From contig NZ_JXDL01000001.1 in assembly GCF_001590795.1 (NCBI RefSeq), forward strand, positions 1,599,233 through 1,638,801: DNA of 39,569 bases, in the 5' to 3' direction. Source of the stretch: Bradyrhizobium sp. AT1 (GTDB lineage: Bacteria > Pseudomonadota > Alphaproteobacteria > Rhizobiales > Xanthobacteraceae). Made by a program: the position numbers and the translations under genes. Of the stretch, positions 22,068 through 31,435 are shown piece after piece (within the stretch, counting starts at the first letter, position 1; every line of letters starts with the position of its first letter). Below the pieces are notes generated by a model, which saw only the letters and a list, made by a program, of their open reading frames with translations, had not been told where the DNA came from and did no database searches.

Positions 22068-23279
22068 CTAACGGAACCAGAAAGACCGTCCGGATGATGG
22101 CGGGACGGATTCGGGCGGACGGGGCCGTTTCGGACGCGGCTTCGTCGCCGGCTCGGCGGACGAAACTGTGTCCGGCGCCGGTGCGGTCTCGCTGCCCGGC
22201 ACCCTCACCGACAGCAGCAAATTGGATTCATGCATCCGCCAGCGGTAGCCGACGCCGAAATCAATCGGCTGGGCTCGCGTGAACAATTCGGCGTAGCGCT
22301 CCTGGTAGCGGCCGGGGAATTCGCCGATCGGCCCGAGATAGCGGCCGAACGGGAAGAACCGCCATTGCCTGGCGCTGTAATTCGCAAGTGGAATGCCGGA
22401 ATCGTCCTGGATGATGGTGGCGCTGTTGGCGAGCAGCCAGTCGCGGACCACCGCGAAGTCGCTCTTGTGCAGCAGATAGGATGCACTCTTGAGCAGGCTG
22501 TTGCCGGGCCCCAGCGTCTCGCAGAATTTCAGGAAGCCGGTGTTGCGCGCGCCGGCATTGGAAAGGTCGGTCGAGAAGTAATACAGCGTGCGCGCTTCGC
22601 CATCGGGGCCTGCAAAGGTGATGCGGACGCCGCGCGTCGCGTTACGCCCCGGATTGTCGTCGCCGACATGGAGCCCTCCCTTGTCGTCGAGCGCGATCGT
22701 TTCGACGTTGCGGATGGTCTTTCCGGAGCGCGCGAGAAAGACATAGAGGATCGGCAAGGTGCCGTTGACCTGGTTGGTGTGCAGGTCGACCTTCATCTGC
22801 TTGGTGATGAAGAAAGAGAAGCTCAGGATCGAGCCGAGTGAACGCTCCACATTGTAGAGCGCGGCACCGACCGAGCCACGCGGCAGCCGGGTCAGATCGG
22901 GCACGGCGCCGACCGGCTCCAGCGCGCCGAGCACGTAGGTGCTGGCCTTGGAATAGAACGCGTTGGCGTAGAGGAAGTCCGGACCGCTGAACAGGTAGAA
23001 CATGGTCGGCCGCGGTGCGGCCAGATTGACGTCGGACCAGGTGCGGATCTTCGAGAGCTGGCGCTGCTCGAGCTGGGCGAAGGCGCCGTCGAAGAATTTT
23101 GCATGACGCTGCCAGCCCGGCTCCTTCGTCAACGGCGTCAGCGGCGAGTCCGCCGAAGGCTGCATGCCCGCGAGGAAGCGCGCGGTGTCATCGAAGGTGG
23201 CGTCGGCGGCGCGCGCGGACGCGACGCCCGCAGCCATCAAGGCGAGGACGACGGCCGCAATTCTCATGGGGCGAAACAT
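22068..23279 (-). CDS. Conserved exported protein coupled to an APC permease
   Basis: A 403-residue exported protein. A signal peptide (MRIAAVVLALMAAGVASARA from Met5) is followed by a large mixed domain with FLAGMQPSADSPLTPL, PTMFYLFSGPDFLYANAFY and GGLHVGDDNPGRNATRGVRI. Aromatic residues are frequent (YSARQWRFFPFGRYLGPIGE). The C-terminal 40 residues are disordered and Pro-rich. I recall homologues across Bradyrhizobiaceae and other bacteria with no known function. Its start is two bases after the permease stop, so the two are cotranscribed and may be translationally coupled. This hints at, but does not show, a periplasmic partner of transport. Confidence 0.8.
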   Translation of the reverse strand: MFRPMRIAAVVLALMAAGVASARAADATFDDTARFLAGMQPSADSPLTPLTKEPGWQRHAKFFDGAFAQLEQRQLSKIRTWSDVNLAAPRPTMFYLFSGPDFLYANAFYSKASTYVLGALEPVGAVPDLTRLPRGSVGAALYNVERSLGSILSFSFFITKQMKVDLHTNQVNGTLPILYVFLARSGKTIRNVETIALDDKGGLHVGDDNPGRNATRGVRITFAGPDGEARTLYYFSTDLSNAGARNTGFLKFCETLGPGNSLLKSASYLLHKSDFAVVRDWLLANSATIIQDDSGIPLANYSARQWRFFPFGRYLGPIGEFPGRYQERYAELFTRAQPIDFGVGYRWRMHESNLLLSVRVPGSETAPAPDTVSSAEPATKPRPKRPRPPESVPPSSGRSFWFR

Positions 23280-23281
23280 GT

Positions 23282-24649
23282 CTATACGCGATCGTTTGAA
23301 TTGCCAGCGGCGACCGGCCGCCTGCGGAAAACAGCATAAATCAACAAGCCGAAGAGCATGACGAGCATCCCCGACAACGACTGCACGGGACGCTCGGTCA
23401 ACAGGTAGTACATCATGAAGGCGGTCACGAGCAGGAAAAGCAGCGGCGTGAACGGGTATCCCCAGGCGCGATAGGGCCTGGGGATGTCAGGATCGGTGAT
23501 GCGCAGCTTGATGACGCCGGCGACCGTGAAGAACGAACAGAACAGCAGCGCGAACTGGATGAAGTCGAGCACCGCCTCGAAGCTGCGCGTGAACAGCAGC
23601 AGATTGGCGACCGCGAGCTGAAACAGGATGGCATAGGCCGGTGCGCCGCTCGTCGATCGCTTCGAGAACACCCGTAGCGCCGGAATGTCCTCCCCCATCG
23701 TCATCATCACGCGCGGGCCGATCCACATCATCGCAGAGATCGAGGAGATCAGGCCGACGCAGATCATGGCGCCGACGATGCGGCCGCCGAGACTGCCGAA
23801 GATCGCGCTGCCGGCAACGCTGGCAACGTCGAGCTGACCGGCGAGCGCCCCGACCGGCGTCGAATGGAGAAACACCGCATTCAACGCGACATAGAGCACG
23901 AGCACGATCAGCGTGCCCGTCAGCAAAGCGCGCGGCAGATTCCTCTGCGGCATGTTCATCTCACCGATGATGTAGGTCGCGGCATTCCACCCGGAGAACG
24001 AATACATCACGAAGACCAGCCCGATCGCGAAGGGCGCGCTGACGATGTGGGCGAGATCGCCCGGCTGCGGCGTGAACGCGATCGGCTGCGGGACAGCGAT
24101 GACGAAGCCGGCGACCAGGAAGGCGACGATCAGCACGACCTTGATGACCGTCGAGATCAGCTGGAAGGTCGAGGAGTGCCGGACCCCGGTCAGTTGGACG
24201 AGCGAGACCAGCCACACCACGGCGATGGCGAGCGGAATCGGCGGCAGATCGGGCACGACCGACTTGGCGTATTCACCGAACGCCATCGCGGCGAGCGCGA
24301 CCGGCGCCGCGAAGCCCACCGTCGCCGACACCCAGCCGGCGAGAAAGCCGAAGGCCGGATGATAGGCACGGCCGAGGAAATTGTACTCGCCGCTCGAGCG
24401 CGGAAACATCGCCCCGAGCTCGCTATAGGCGAACACCCCGCAGAGCGCGACGACGCCGCCGACGGTCCACAGCAACAGGATCGAGAAGCCGGACGGGATG
24501 TCCTTGACCTGGAAGCCGAGGCTGGTGAAGACGCCGACCCCGATCATGTCGGCCACGACGATGGCGGTTGCGACCAGAACCGAGACCCCGGTCCCGCTGC
24601 CTGGCAGTCGGCTCGTCCAGGGCGCCGTTCCCGCATCTGATGCCGTCAT
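23282..24649 (-). CDS. APC-superfamily amino acid permease
   Basis: A 455-residue inner-membrane transporter with about 12 helices. The first helix contains VADMIGVGVFTSLGFQVKDI, which fits the unwound G-x-G-I-F/V substrate site of the amino acid-polyamine-organocation family. YSELGAMFPRSSGEYNFLGR is the second family signature (E-A-P-SGG/S-Y). Later segments include FSGWNAATYIIGEMNMPQRN, the conserved unwound TM6 region. The exact substrate cannot be read from sequence; members move amino acids or amines. The start at 24649 follows AAGGA. It leads a two-gene unit with the exported protein at 22068. Confidence 0.9.
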   Translation of the reverse strand: MTASDAGTAPWTSRLPGSGTGVSVLVATAIVVADMIGVGVFTSLGFQVKDIPSGFSILLLWTVGGVVALCGVFAYSELGAMFPRSSGEYNFLGRAYHPAFGFLAGWVSATVGFAAPVALAAMAFGEYAKSVVPDLPPIPLAIAVVWLVSLVQLTGVRHSSTFQLISTVIKVVLIVAFLVAGFVIAVPQPIAFTPQPGDLAHIVSAPFAIGLVFVMYSFSGWNAATYIIGEMNMPQRNLPRALLTGTLIVLVLYVALNAVFLHSTPVGALAGQLDVASVAGSAIFGSLGGRIVGAMICVGLISSISAMMWIGPRVMMTMGEDIPALRVFSKRSTSGAPAYAILFQLAVANLLLFTRSFEAVLDFIQFALLFCSFFTVAGVIKLRITDPDIPRPYRAWGYPFTPLLFLLVTAFMMYYLLTERPVQSLSGMLVMLFGLLIYAVFRRRPVAAGNSNDRV

Positions 24650-24967
24650 CGGGGTCCTTAACCTCAGGCGTCATGCCTTTCGGGCGCATCGTGCAGTTTG
24701 GCCCAGTCAATTCAAGCAGGGTTAACAAGGGTTAAATGAGGCGGCGGAAACGGGTATTTGAGCACCGCATATTCCCAACCCCGGCGAAAAAGCTGCGTAT
24801 GCCCCGGGAAATCCCGTTCCCCGTCCCCACAATCAGGACACGATTGCATGGTCCTTTTGAGCGTTCCGGATGTGGGGAAGTTCTCCGGACGCTTAACGTC
24901 GCCTAAACGCCCATCGGCTCAATTGTCTTGAGATTGCCGATGGTTCGTGACTTGAGGTCATGGGTGG
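24650..24967. other. 318-bp intergenic region with divergent promoters
   Basis: No gene is seen here. The stretch is bounded by the permease start (minus) and the hydrolase start (plus). GTTAACAAGGGTTAAATGA (24721-24739) contains two TTAA words six bases apart, one short of a CtrA box. No terminator is apparent. Confidence 0.4.
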
Positions 24968-26302
24968 ATGGTCGGGGCCGTTCCGAAACTGAGAGCTGAC
25001 AGTCGTGCCGATCGGACGCCGTCCGGTCGGCGCGGTCGTGCGCTCCGGCTTGGCCTCGTCTCAGCCTTGGTGCCGCTGTCGCTGACACTGGTTCAATGCG
25101 GCAAGGCGCCGAACCCGGCAGCACTCGCGGCGAACTCGCAGGCCAATGTCCAAGGGGGCAGTCAGGTCGTCGCGAAAACCAACCAGCAAGTGGCAAGCGG
25201 CGACACGTTCGAGGATCGCTTTCCCGCTCCGCAATTCAGGGAGCGCTTCCCCTCGGCCAGTGAGAGCTTGCTGCAACGGCAGATGTCGGACTTCTCGCCC
25301 AAGCGCGCCGTGCAGCAGCAACCGCCGGAACAGGCTCCCTACAAGGTCGCTTCGCTGGAGCCGCAGCTTCCCTACAAGCGCTCGCCACGCGACGATTTGA
25401 CAACCCTCGTCAGCATGAAGTCGTCGGCCTTCCCCTATTTCGGCAACAACCCCGCCTCCGACGCGCCCTTCCTCAACATCTCCAAGGGCGACCGCCGCGG
25501 TCATCGCAGCTATTCCGGTCGCGTGTTCTGGCAGGACGAGACCTACAACGACAGCCGCGTGCTGATGCACGTGCCCGAGCATTTCGACGTGCGCAAGCCC
25601 GGCGTGATCGTGGTGTTCTTCCATGGCAACGGCGCAACGCTCGAGCGCGACGTGCGCGATCGCCAGCTGGTGCCCAAGCAGATCACCGATTCCGGCGCCA
25701 ACGCCGTGCTGCTTGCCCCGCAGATGGCGGTCGATGCAGCCGATTCCAGCGCCGGCAAATTCTGGCAACCGGGCGGCTTCAAGCGCTTCATGGCGGAATC
25801 GGCCGAGCACCTCGCCCGCGCCACCGGCGATCCCAACAGCGCCCGCGCTTTCGCCAGCATGCCGATCGTGATCGTCGGCTATAGCGGCGGCTTCCTGCCG
25901 ACAGCCTGGAGCCTGGAGGTCGGCGGCATCAGCGACCGCGTTCGCGGCGTCGTGCTGCTCGATGCCGTCTATGGCGAGATGGACAAGTTCGCATCCTGGA
26001 TCGAGAGCCACCGCTCCGGCTTCTTCGTCAGCGCCTACACCCGCGGCACGGCGCGGCGCGACCGCGAGCTGATGAGCACGCTCCGCCAGAAGGGCATCAG
26101 CGTCGCCGAGGACATGGATGGCCCCTTGCGTCCAGGCAGCGTCGTGTTCGTCGAGACCGGCGACGGCATCACCCATCGCGACTACGTCACCCGCGCCTGG
26201 ACGCGGGATCCGCTCAAGGACGTGCTGGTGAAGATGTCGGCAACGCCGGCGCTGGCCCTGACGCGCGTGGCCGCCACCAGCCCATCAGTATCGAGCCGCT
26301 AA
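24968..26302 (+). CDS. Alpha/beta hydrolase, probable lipoprotein
   Basis: A 444-residue hydrolase. The N-terminus is basic (RADRTPSGRRGRALR) and leads into a hydrophobic segment GLVSALVPLSLTLVQC, a lipobox-like end (LVQC). The protein is probably anchored through that Cys near residue 39. Residues 45-140 are Gln/Pro-rich and likely disordered. The alpha/beta hydrolase domain holds the oxyanion motif VVFFHGNGAT, the nucleophile elbow GYSGG (Ser in VIVGYSGGFLP), and probably the catalytic His in DGITHRDYV near the C-terminus. The substrate is unknown; a surface esterase or lipase-like role is plausible. The gene is monocistronic. Confidence 0.82.
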   Translation: MVGAVPKLRADSRADRTPSGRRGRALRLGLVSALVPLSLTLVQCGKAPNPAALAANSQANVQGGSQVVAKTNQQVASGDTFEDRFPAPQFRERFPSASESLLQRQMSDFSPKRAVQQQPPEQAPYKVASLEPQLPYKRSPRDDLTTLVSMKSSAFPYFGNNPASDAPFLNISKGDRRGHRSYSGRVFWQDETYNDSRVLMHVPEHFDVRKPGVIVVFFHGNGATLERDVRDRQLVPKQITDSGANAVLLAPQMAVDAADSSAGKFWQPGGFKRFMAESAEHLARATGDPNSARAFASMPIVIVGYSGGFLPTAWSLEVGGISDRVRGVVLLDAVYGEMDKFASWIESHRSGFFVSAYTRGTARRDRELMSTLRQKGISVAEDMDGPLRPGSVVFVETGDGITHRDYVTRAWTRDPLKDVLVKMSATPALALTRVAATSPSVSSR

Positions 26303-26480
26303 GCGTACTCTCGCAATATTGCGCCAGTCGGGATTTGACTGCGCTGCCCGTAATTGCCTCAGGCTTTGATCAAAATGTGATGTTGATGGCTGACATCCCC
26401 GGAAGCCGCCGGATTGTTTCCACCGGCAACGGCCATAACTTGCCGGCCACGTCGTGATTTGAATTCTGCGGGGACAGGCA

Positions 26481-26807
26481 GTGCGTCAGGGATTGTACAA
26501 GGTCGACTTCCACACCGTGCACGGAACGGGCTGCGGCGTCGTCTATGTGACGGAGGGCCGGATGCGCGGGGGCAATTCCGCTTTCGCCTTCATCGGCACC
26601 TACACGGGCGAAGGCGACAGCATCAAGGTCAAGATCTCGACCCAGCGCTACAACGACGACCCGTCCTTCAAGGCGCTGTTCGGCCTCGACCGGATCACGC
26701 TGGCGCTCGCCGGACGGGAGGACGGCGACACCGCGGAATTCGAAGGCAACGCGCTGCAGGCACCGGGCGTCGCCTTCCGGGCCGTGCTCAGCCGGATCAG
26801 CGACTGA
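26481..26807 (+). CDS. GrlR-like small regulatory protein
   Basis: The GTG at 26481, preceded by GGGGACAG, gives 108 residues. The pattern MRQGLYKVDFHTVHGTGCGV and RMRGGNSAFAFIGTYTGEG then FGLDRITLALAG resembles the GrlR lipocalin-like fold. GrlR is known in E. coli as a negative regulator of type III secretion, but homologues occur widely in bacteria without such systems. Here there is no GrlA or secretion gene nearby, so a different role is likely, perhaps binding a small ligand. The family assignment is moderately sure from the motif, not searched. It is convergent with the exported protein gene at 26836. Confidence 0.7.
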   Translation: MRQGLYKVDFHTVHGTGCGVVYVTEGRMRGGNSAFAFIGTYTGEGDSIKVKISTQRYNDDPSFKALFGLDRITLALAGREDGDTAEFEGNALQAPGVAFRAVLSRISD

Positions 26808-26835
26808 GCCTCGGCCTGTCCGACGTCATGCAGCC

Positions 26836-27225
26836 TTAGCTCTTGGGCAGCTTCGGAATGCTCTCGGCAAAGCCGTTGAAGCAGGCCAGCCGCTCGTCCT
26901 CTTCCTTGAGGAAGCGGCAGTCGGCGTAGCCCTTGGCCTTGGCCGGCTTCGGCTTCGGCGTCGGCGGGATGATGGCATCGTAGCAGTTGAGCCGGTCCTT
27001 GGTGCCATCGTCGAGTTCGAGGCAGGCCTGGAGCCGCACCGCGATCGATTGCGGCTTGCCTTTCGGCGCCGCGGCGGGCTTCGCCGCCGCTTCCTTGGTC
27101 CCCGCCTTAGTCCCCTTGGGCTTGACCTGCACCAGCGGCTTGTCCCCGACCATCGGTGGCTTGTCGGCTTGCGCAAACGCGGAGGCTGAATAGAGCACCG
27201 CGGCAACCGCCAGAATCATCCTCAT
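26836..27225 (-). CDS. Small exported Lys/Pro-rich protein
   Basis: A 129-residue protein. The start is set at ATG 27225, although TTG 27234 is also possible. A signal peptide (MRMILAVAAVLYSASAFAQA) precedes a Lys/Ala/Pro-rich linker. A compact Cys-containing part follows, with RLQACLELDDGTKDRLNCYD and ADCRFLKEEDERLACFNGF. Four cysteines in a C-LELDD...DRLNCYD / C-RFLKEEDERLACFN layout repeat a pattern (xxC..L.D...RL.CY/F), suggesting two copies of one small motif with paired disulfides. The protein should be periplasmic. Similar ER/DERLACYD motifs occur in many proteobacterial exported proteins of unknown function. Confidence 0.75.
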   Translation of the reverse strand: MRMILAVAAVLYSASAFAQADKPPMVGDKPLVQVKPKGTKAGTKEAAAKPAAAPKGKPQSIAVRLQACLELDDGTKDRLNCYDAIIPPTPKPKPAKAKGYADCRFLKEEDERLACFNGFAESIPKLPKS

Positions 27226-27316
27226 CTCAGTCAACTCTCTTTGGTCCCCATGCCTCGCCTTCTAGCGCTCCCGCGCGCGGTTTGCCAAGCACCTTGCGCA
27301 CACGAAAACTCCGGCG

Positions 27317-28489
27317 TCAGGCCGCGGCGAGCGCGACCGGCCGGGGCCGGGTCAGGACCAACAGGATCAGCGCCACCGCGACGAAACCGACCGCGACGAA
27401 GCCAAGCGTGTGCAGGAGCTCGCGGGCGAACAACAGGCCGCCGATGGCGGAGCCGACCGCCTGACCGATATAGAGGACGGAGGTATTGAGCGCGACGGTC
27501 GCCGATGCCAGCGGCGGTGCGGCGGCCACCAGCCGGACCTGCTGCATCGAATTGGTCGAGGCAAAGCCGAGGCCCCACACCGCAACCCCGCACGTCATGA
27601 GCGCAAGCGTGCCCGCGCCGATCGCCCAGCCCGTCACCCCCGCAAGCAGCAGGCAGGTGAACAGCAGCGAGGTGCGATAAGGACCCCAGCCATCGACAAT
27701 GCGGGTGGCGAAGACGACGCCGAGGAAGCCGCAGATGCCGTAGAGCGCGAACACCGTGCCGATCGCATCGGGGCCGGCGCCGGTGAGCTTGCCAAGCAGC
27801 GGGCCCATGAAGGTGAACACCACGAACTGCCCCGACATTTGCAGCATGGTGATCGCAAGCAGCAGCAGAATCGTCGTGTTGCCGCCGACCGCGCGCCAGG
27901 TCTTCAAGTCCACCGGCGCGCCCTTCAGACCTGCCGGCAGGCGCAGCAGCAACAGCACGAAGCTGATGCAGCCGAGCACACCGATCTCGCCATAGGCCGC
28001 GCGCCAGCCATAGCGGCTGGCGATGACGGTGATCAGCGGCAGGCCGACGGCGGCAGCGAGCGACCAGCCGAGAAAGATATACGCGATGGTACTGCCGCGC
28101 CGCTCGGCCGGCACGATCAGCGCCGCGGTGCCGGCGGCCTGCGGCGTGTAGAGCGCACCGACCGCGAGCATCACGAGACGGATGACAAGGAGGCTGGTGT
28201 AGTCGGGCGCAAAGGCCGAGGCGAGATTGCCCAGCGCCAGCACCGCCAGCGTCGTCGTGAGCAACGTCCGGCGGTCGATGCGACTGGTCAGCCAGGCCGT
28301 CAGCGGCGAGCCGATGCACAGCGTCACCGCGCCGAAGGTGATCAGCAGCCCGGCCGCATGGATGCTGACGTCGAGTCCCCTCGCCAGCTCCGGCAGCATG
28401 CCCGCCGGGGCCAGCACCGAGCAGCCGGTGACGAGATTGCCAAGCATCAGGGCGGTTGGCGCAAAACGCCGGGCACGTGCATTTTCCAT
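27317..28489 (-). CDS. MFS transporter (DHA1-like)
   Basis: A 390-residue inner-membrane transporter with about 12 helices. The ATG at 28489 ([18 protein letters not shown]) is chosen because the first helix then begins at once. The frame stays open far upstream but reads antisense through thrS. Motif A between TM2 and TM3 is seen as [37 protein letters not shown] matches the loop after TM4 of the AraJ/DHA1 type, and [20 protein letters not shown] follows. Drug or sugar efflux is the usual role; the substrate is unknown. It is divergent from thrS, with 183 bases between. Confidence 0.88.
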   Translation of the reverse strand: MENARARRFAPTALMLGNLVTGCSVLAPAGMLPELARGLDVSIHAAGLLITFGAVTLCIGSPLTAWLTSRIDRRTLLTTTLAVLALGNLASAFAPDYTSLLVIRLVMLAVGALYTPQAAGTAALIVPAERRGSTIAYIFLGWSLAAAVGLPLITVIASRYGWRAAYGEIGVLGCISFVLLLLRLPAGLKGAPVDLKTWRAVGGNTTILLLLAITMLQMSGQFVVFTFMGPLLGKLTGAGPDAIGTVFALYGICGFLGVVFATRIVDGWGPYRTSLLFTCLLLAGVTGWAIGAGTLALMTCGVAVWGLGFASTNSMQQVRLVAAAPPLASATVALNTSVLYIGQAVGSAIGGLLFARELLHTLGFVAVGFVAVALILLVLTRPRPVALAAA

Positions 28490-28672
28490 GCAGGTGCATG
28501 TAGAGCAACCGACCAGCCTGTTAAAGGGCCCGCGGGAAATAGTTCGTATGCGCGCCGCTTTCTGCGCCGATTTTCTTGGAATTGCCGGATTGCGCAGGCC
28601 GAATCGCCTGATATATCGCTCGTTCCCGCTTACCTGCGCTCGTTCGCAGGAGTGAGCCTCAGGAGTAAAGCA

Positions 28673-30715
28673 ATGACCGACCAGCCCAAATCCGAGTCCG
28701 GATTCCAGTACAGCCTCTCCAACCTGAAGCCCGTGACCCCCGCAGCCAAAGTCACCCTCACCTTCCCGGACGGCGCCCAGCGCCAATTCGACCACGGCAT
28801 CACCGGCCTCGACATCGCCAAGGGCATCTCGCCGTCGCTGGCCAAGCGCACGGTTGCGATGGCGCTCGACGGCGCGGTCGCCGATCTCAACGATGCGATC
28901 GAGGCCGATGCCAAGATCGAGTTCGTCAATCGCGACGACCCGCGCGCGCTCGAATTGATCCGCCACGACTGCGCGCACGTGCTCGCCGAAGCCGTGCAGA
29001 CGCTGTGGCCCGGCACGCAGGTCACCATCGGCCCGGTGATCGAGAACGGCTTCTATTACGACTTCTTCCGCAACGAGCCGTTCACGCCGGAAGACTTTGC
29101 CGCGATCGAGAAAAAGATGCGCGAGATCATCGCGCGCGACAAGCCTTTCACCAAGGAAGTCTGGGATCGCGAGAAAACCAAGCAGGTATTCCGCGACAAG
29201 GGCGAGGCCTTCAAGGTCGAGCTGGTCGATGCCATTCCCGGCACCGAGCCGATCAAGATCTACTATCAGGGCGACTGGTTCGACCTGTGCCGCGGTCCGC
29301 ACATGACCTCGACCGGCAAGGTCGGCAACGCCTTCAAACTGATGAAGGTGGCCGGCGCCTATTGGCGCGGCGACAGCAACAACCCGATGCTGACGCGCAT
29401 CTACGGCACCGCCTTCGCCAAGCAGGAAGACCTCGACGCTTATCTCAAGCAGATCGAGGAGGCGGAAAAGCGCGACCATCGCAAGCTCGGCCGTGAGCTC
29501 GACCTCTTCCATTTCCAGGAGGAAGGTCCGGGCGTCGTGTTCTGGCACGCCAAGGGCTGGACCATCTTCCAGCAGCTGATCGCCTATATGCGCCGGCGTC
29601 TGACCGGCGATTACAGCGAGGTCAACGCGCCGCAGATCCTCGACAAGTCGCTGTGGGAGACCTCGGGCCATTGGGGCTGGTATCGCGAGAACATGTTCGC
29701 GGCGCAGTCGGCCGGCGACGAGGCCGAGGACAAGCGCTGGTTTGCGCTGAAGCCGATGAACTGCCCCGGACACGTGCAGATCTTCAAGCACGGCCTGAAG
29801 AGCTACCGCGACCTGCCGCTGCGCCTCGCCGAGTTCGGCGTCGTGCATCGCTACGAGCCGTCCGGCGCCATGCACGGGTTGATGCGCGTGCGCGGCTTCA
29901 CCCAGGACGACGCGCATATCTTCTGCACCGAGGACCAGCTCGCCGAGGAGTGCCTGAAGATCAACGATCTGATCCTGTCGACCTACGCCGATTTCGGCTT
30001 CACCGGCGATCTCACCGTGAAGCTGTCGACGCGGCCGGACAAGCGCGTCGGCACGGACGAGATGTGGGATCACGCCGAACGCGTGATGGCCACCGTGCTG
30101 CGCGAAATCCAGTCGCAGAGCAACCACATCAAGACCGAGATCAATCCGGGTGAAGGCGCCTTCTACGGGCCGAAGTTCGAATACGTGCTGCGCGACGCCA
30201 TCGGCCGCGACTGGCAGTGCGGCACCACGCAGGTTGACTTCAACCTGCCGGAGCGGTTCGGCGCGTTCTACATCGACCATGACGGCGGCAAGAAACCGCC
30301 CGTCATGGTGCACCGTGCGATCTGCGGCTCGATGGAGCGTTATATCGGCATCCTGATCGAGCACTATGCCGGCAACTTCCCGCTCTGGCTGTCGCCGGTG
30401 CAGGCGGTGGTCACCACCATCACCTCGGAAGGCGACGAATACGCCAAGGTGGTGATGGAGCAGGCACGGCGCGCCGGGCTTCGGGTCGAGATCGACCTGC
30501 GCAACGAGAAGATCAACTACAAGGTCCGCGAGCACTCGCTGGCCAAGATCCCGGCGCTGCTCGTGGTCGGCAAAAAGGAGGCCGAGACGCATTCGGTCTC
30601 GGTCCGCCGGCTCGGCAGCGACGGCCAGAAGGTGATGACGACCGAGGAGGCGATCGCCGCCCTGGTCGACGAGGCGACGCCGCCGGACGTTAAGCGGGCG
30701 CGCGGCGTCGTCTGA
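28673..30715 (+). CDS. thrS: Threonyl-tRNA synthetase
   Basis: ThrRS charges tRNA-Thr in the cytosol. The ATG at 28673 follows AGGAG and gives 680 residues, a full-length enzyme. In order are the TGS domain ([20 protein letters not shown]), the editing domain with [13 protein letters not shown] and [18 protein letters not shown], and the class II catalytic core. The core has motif 2 near [20 protein letters not shown] and motif 3 [14 protein letters not shown]. Zinc ligands are Cys in [10 protein letters not shown], His in DDAHIF and His in MVHRAICG. The anticodon-binding domain ends the protein ([20 protein letters not shown]). A long hairpin lies just after the stop. Confidence 0.98.
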   Translation: MTDQPKSESGFQYSLSNLKPVTPAAKVTLTFPDGAQRQFDHGITGLDIAKGISPSLAKRTVAMALDGAVADLNDAIEADAKIEFVNRDDPRALELIRHDCAHVLAEAVQTLWPGTQVTIGPVIENGFYYDFFRNEPFTPEDFAAIEKKMREIIARDKPFTKEVWDREKTKQVFRDKGEAFKVELVDAIPGTEPIKIYYQGDWFDLCRGPHMTSTGKVGNAFKLMKVAGAYWRGDSNNPMLTRIYGTAFAKQEDLDAYLKQIEEAEKRDHRKLGRELDLFHFQEEGPGVVFWHAKGWTIFQQLIAYMRRRLTGDYSEVNAPQILDKSLWETSGHWGWYRENMFAAQSAGDEAEDKRWFALKPMNCPGHVQIFKHGLKSYRDLPLRLAEFGVVHRYEPSGAMHGLMRVRGFTQDDAHIFCTEDQLAEECLKINDLILSTYADFGFTGDLTVKLSTRPDKRVGTDEMWDHAERVMATVLREIQSQSNHIKTEINPGEGAFYGPKFEYVLRDAIGRDWQCGTTQVDFNLPERFGAFYIDHDGGKKPPVMVHRAICGSMERYIGILIEHYAGNFPLWLSPVQAVVTTITSEGDEYAKVVMEQARRAGLRVEIDLRNEKINYKVREHSLAKIPALLVVGKKEAETHSVSVRRLGSDGQKVMTTEEAIAALVDEATPPDVKRARGVV

Positions 30716-30746
30716 TCCCTGAAATCGACCTAAACTCGCTTCCGGT

Positions 30747-30785
30747 TGCGGGCGTGCATGCTTATCTCGGCATGGCACGCCCGCA
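30747..30785 (+). promoter_or_regulatory. Long hairpin between thrS and the nitroreductase gene
   Basis: TGCGGGCGTGC (30747-30757) pairs with GCACGCCCGCA (30775-30785), and ATGC/GCAT extends the stem past a one-base bulge, leaving an eight-base loop. It may end thrS transcription or sit in the leader of the next gene, whose GTG is 24 bases on. There is no T run. Confidence 0.45.
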
Positions 30786-30808
30786 GGCCATTTGAAGAGG
30801 ATATCGCA

Positions 30809-31372
30809 GTGCCCGACGCCATCGAACTCCTGAAGACCCGCCGCTCGGTCAAGCCGCGCGAGATGACTGGCCCTGGCCCCTCTCCGGCCGAGCTCGAGAC
30901 TATCCTCACCATCGGGGCGCGCGTGCCCGATCACGGCAAGCTCGCGCCCTGGCGCTTCATCATTTTCGAGGGTGATGCCCGCCAGCGCGCCGGCGAGGTG
31001 ATCGCCAAGGTCTTTGCCCGAAAGAATCCCGGCGCGCCCGCGGCCGACGTCGAGATCGAGCGCAAGCGCCTCACCGACGCGCCACTGGTGATCGGCATCG
31101 TCAGCTTCACCCGGCCGCATCCGAAGGTGCCGGCGTTCGAGCAGGAACTGTCGGCGGGCGCCAGCGCCATGAACATCGTCACGGCCGCGACCGCGCTCGG
31201 CTACGGCGCCTGCTGGCTGACCGGCTGGTTCTCGTTCGATCGCGACGTGCTCGACGGACTCGGCCTCAAGCCGGACGAAAAGCTCGCCGGCTTCGTCCAT
31301 ATCGGCAAGCCGACCAAGCCGAGCGAAGACCGTCCGCGACCGTTCCTTTCGGAAATCGTGACGCGTTTTTAA
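30809..31372 (+). CDS. Nitroreductase family flavoprotein
   Basis: The GTG at 30809 lies behind GAAGAGGA and gives 187 residues of the FMN-dependent nitroreductase fold. Motifs are the N-terminal FMN-phosphate binding LLKTRRSVKPREM, the RVPDHGKLAPWRFIIF segment (a PS/H-x-x-N/L-x-Q/P-W-RF/I type motif) and the loop GASAMNIVTAATALGYGACWLTG. A final VHIGKPTK strand follows. Members reduce nitro groups, quinones or flavins with NAD(P)H in the cytosol. It shows the short, YdjA-like layout. The substrate is unknown. It follows thrS, with a long hairpin between. Confidence 0.92.
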   Translation: MPDAIELLKTRRSVKPREMTGPGPSPAELETILTIGARVPDHGKLAPWRFIIFEGDARQRAGEVIAKVFARKNPGAPAADVEIERKRLTDAPLVIGIVSFTRPHPKVPAFEQELSAGASAMNIVTAATALGYGACWLTGWFSFDRDVLDGLGLKPDEKLAGFVHIGKPTKPSEDRPRPFLSEIVTRF

Positions 31373-31435
31373 TCGATGTTGTGTTGACGCCTCTCGCGTC
31401 TTGCGGCTTTGATCCCGCAATGGGAGGAAGGTCGG

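Noticed and set aside
24721..24739. A CtrA-type box from two TTAA words near 24.72 kb.
   Set aside because: The spacing is six bases, not seven, so it does not fit the consensus.
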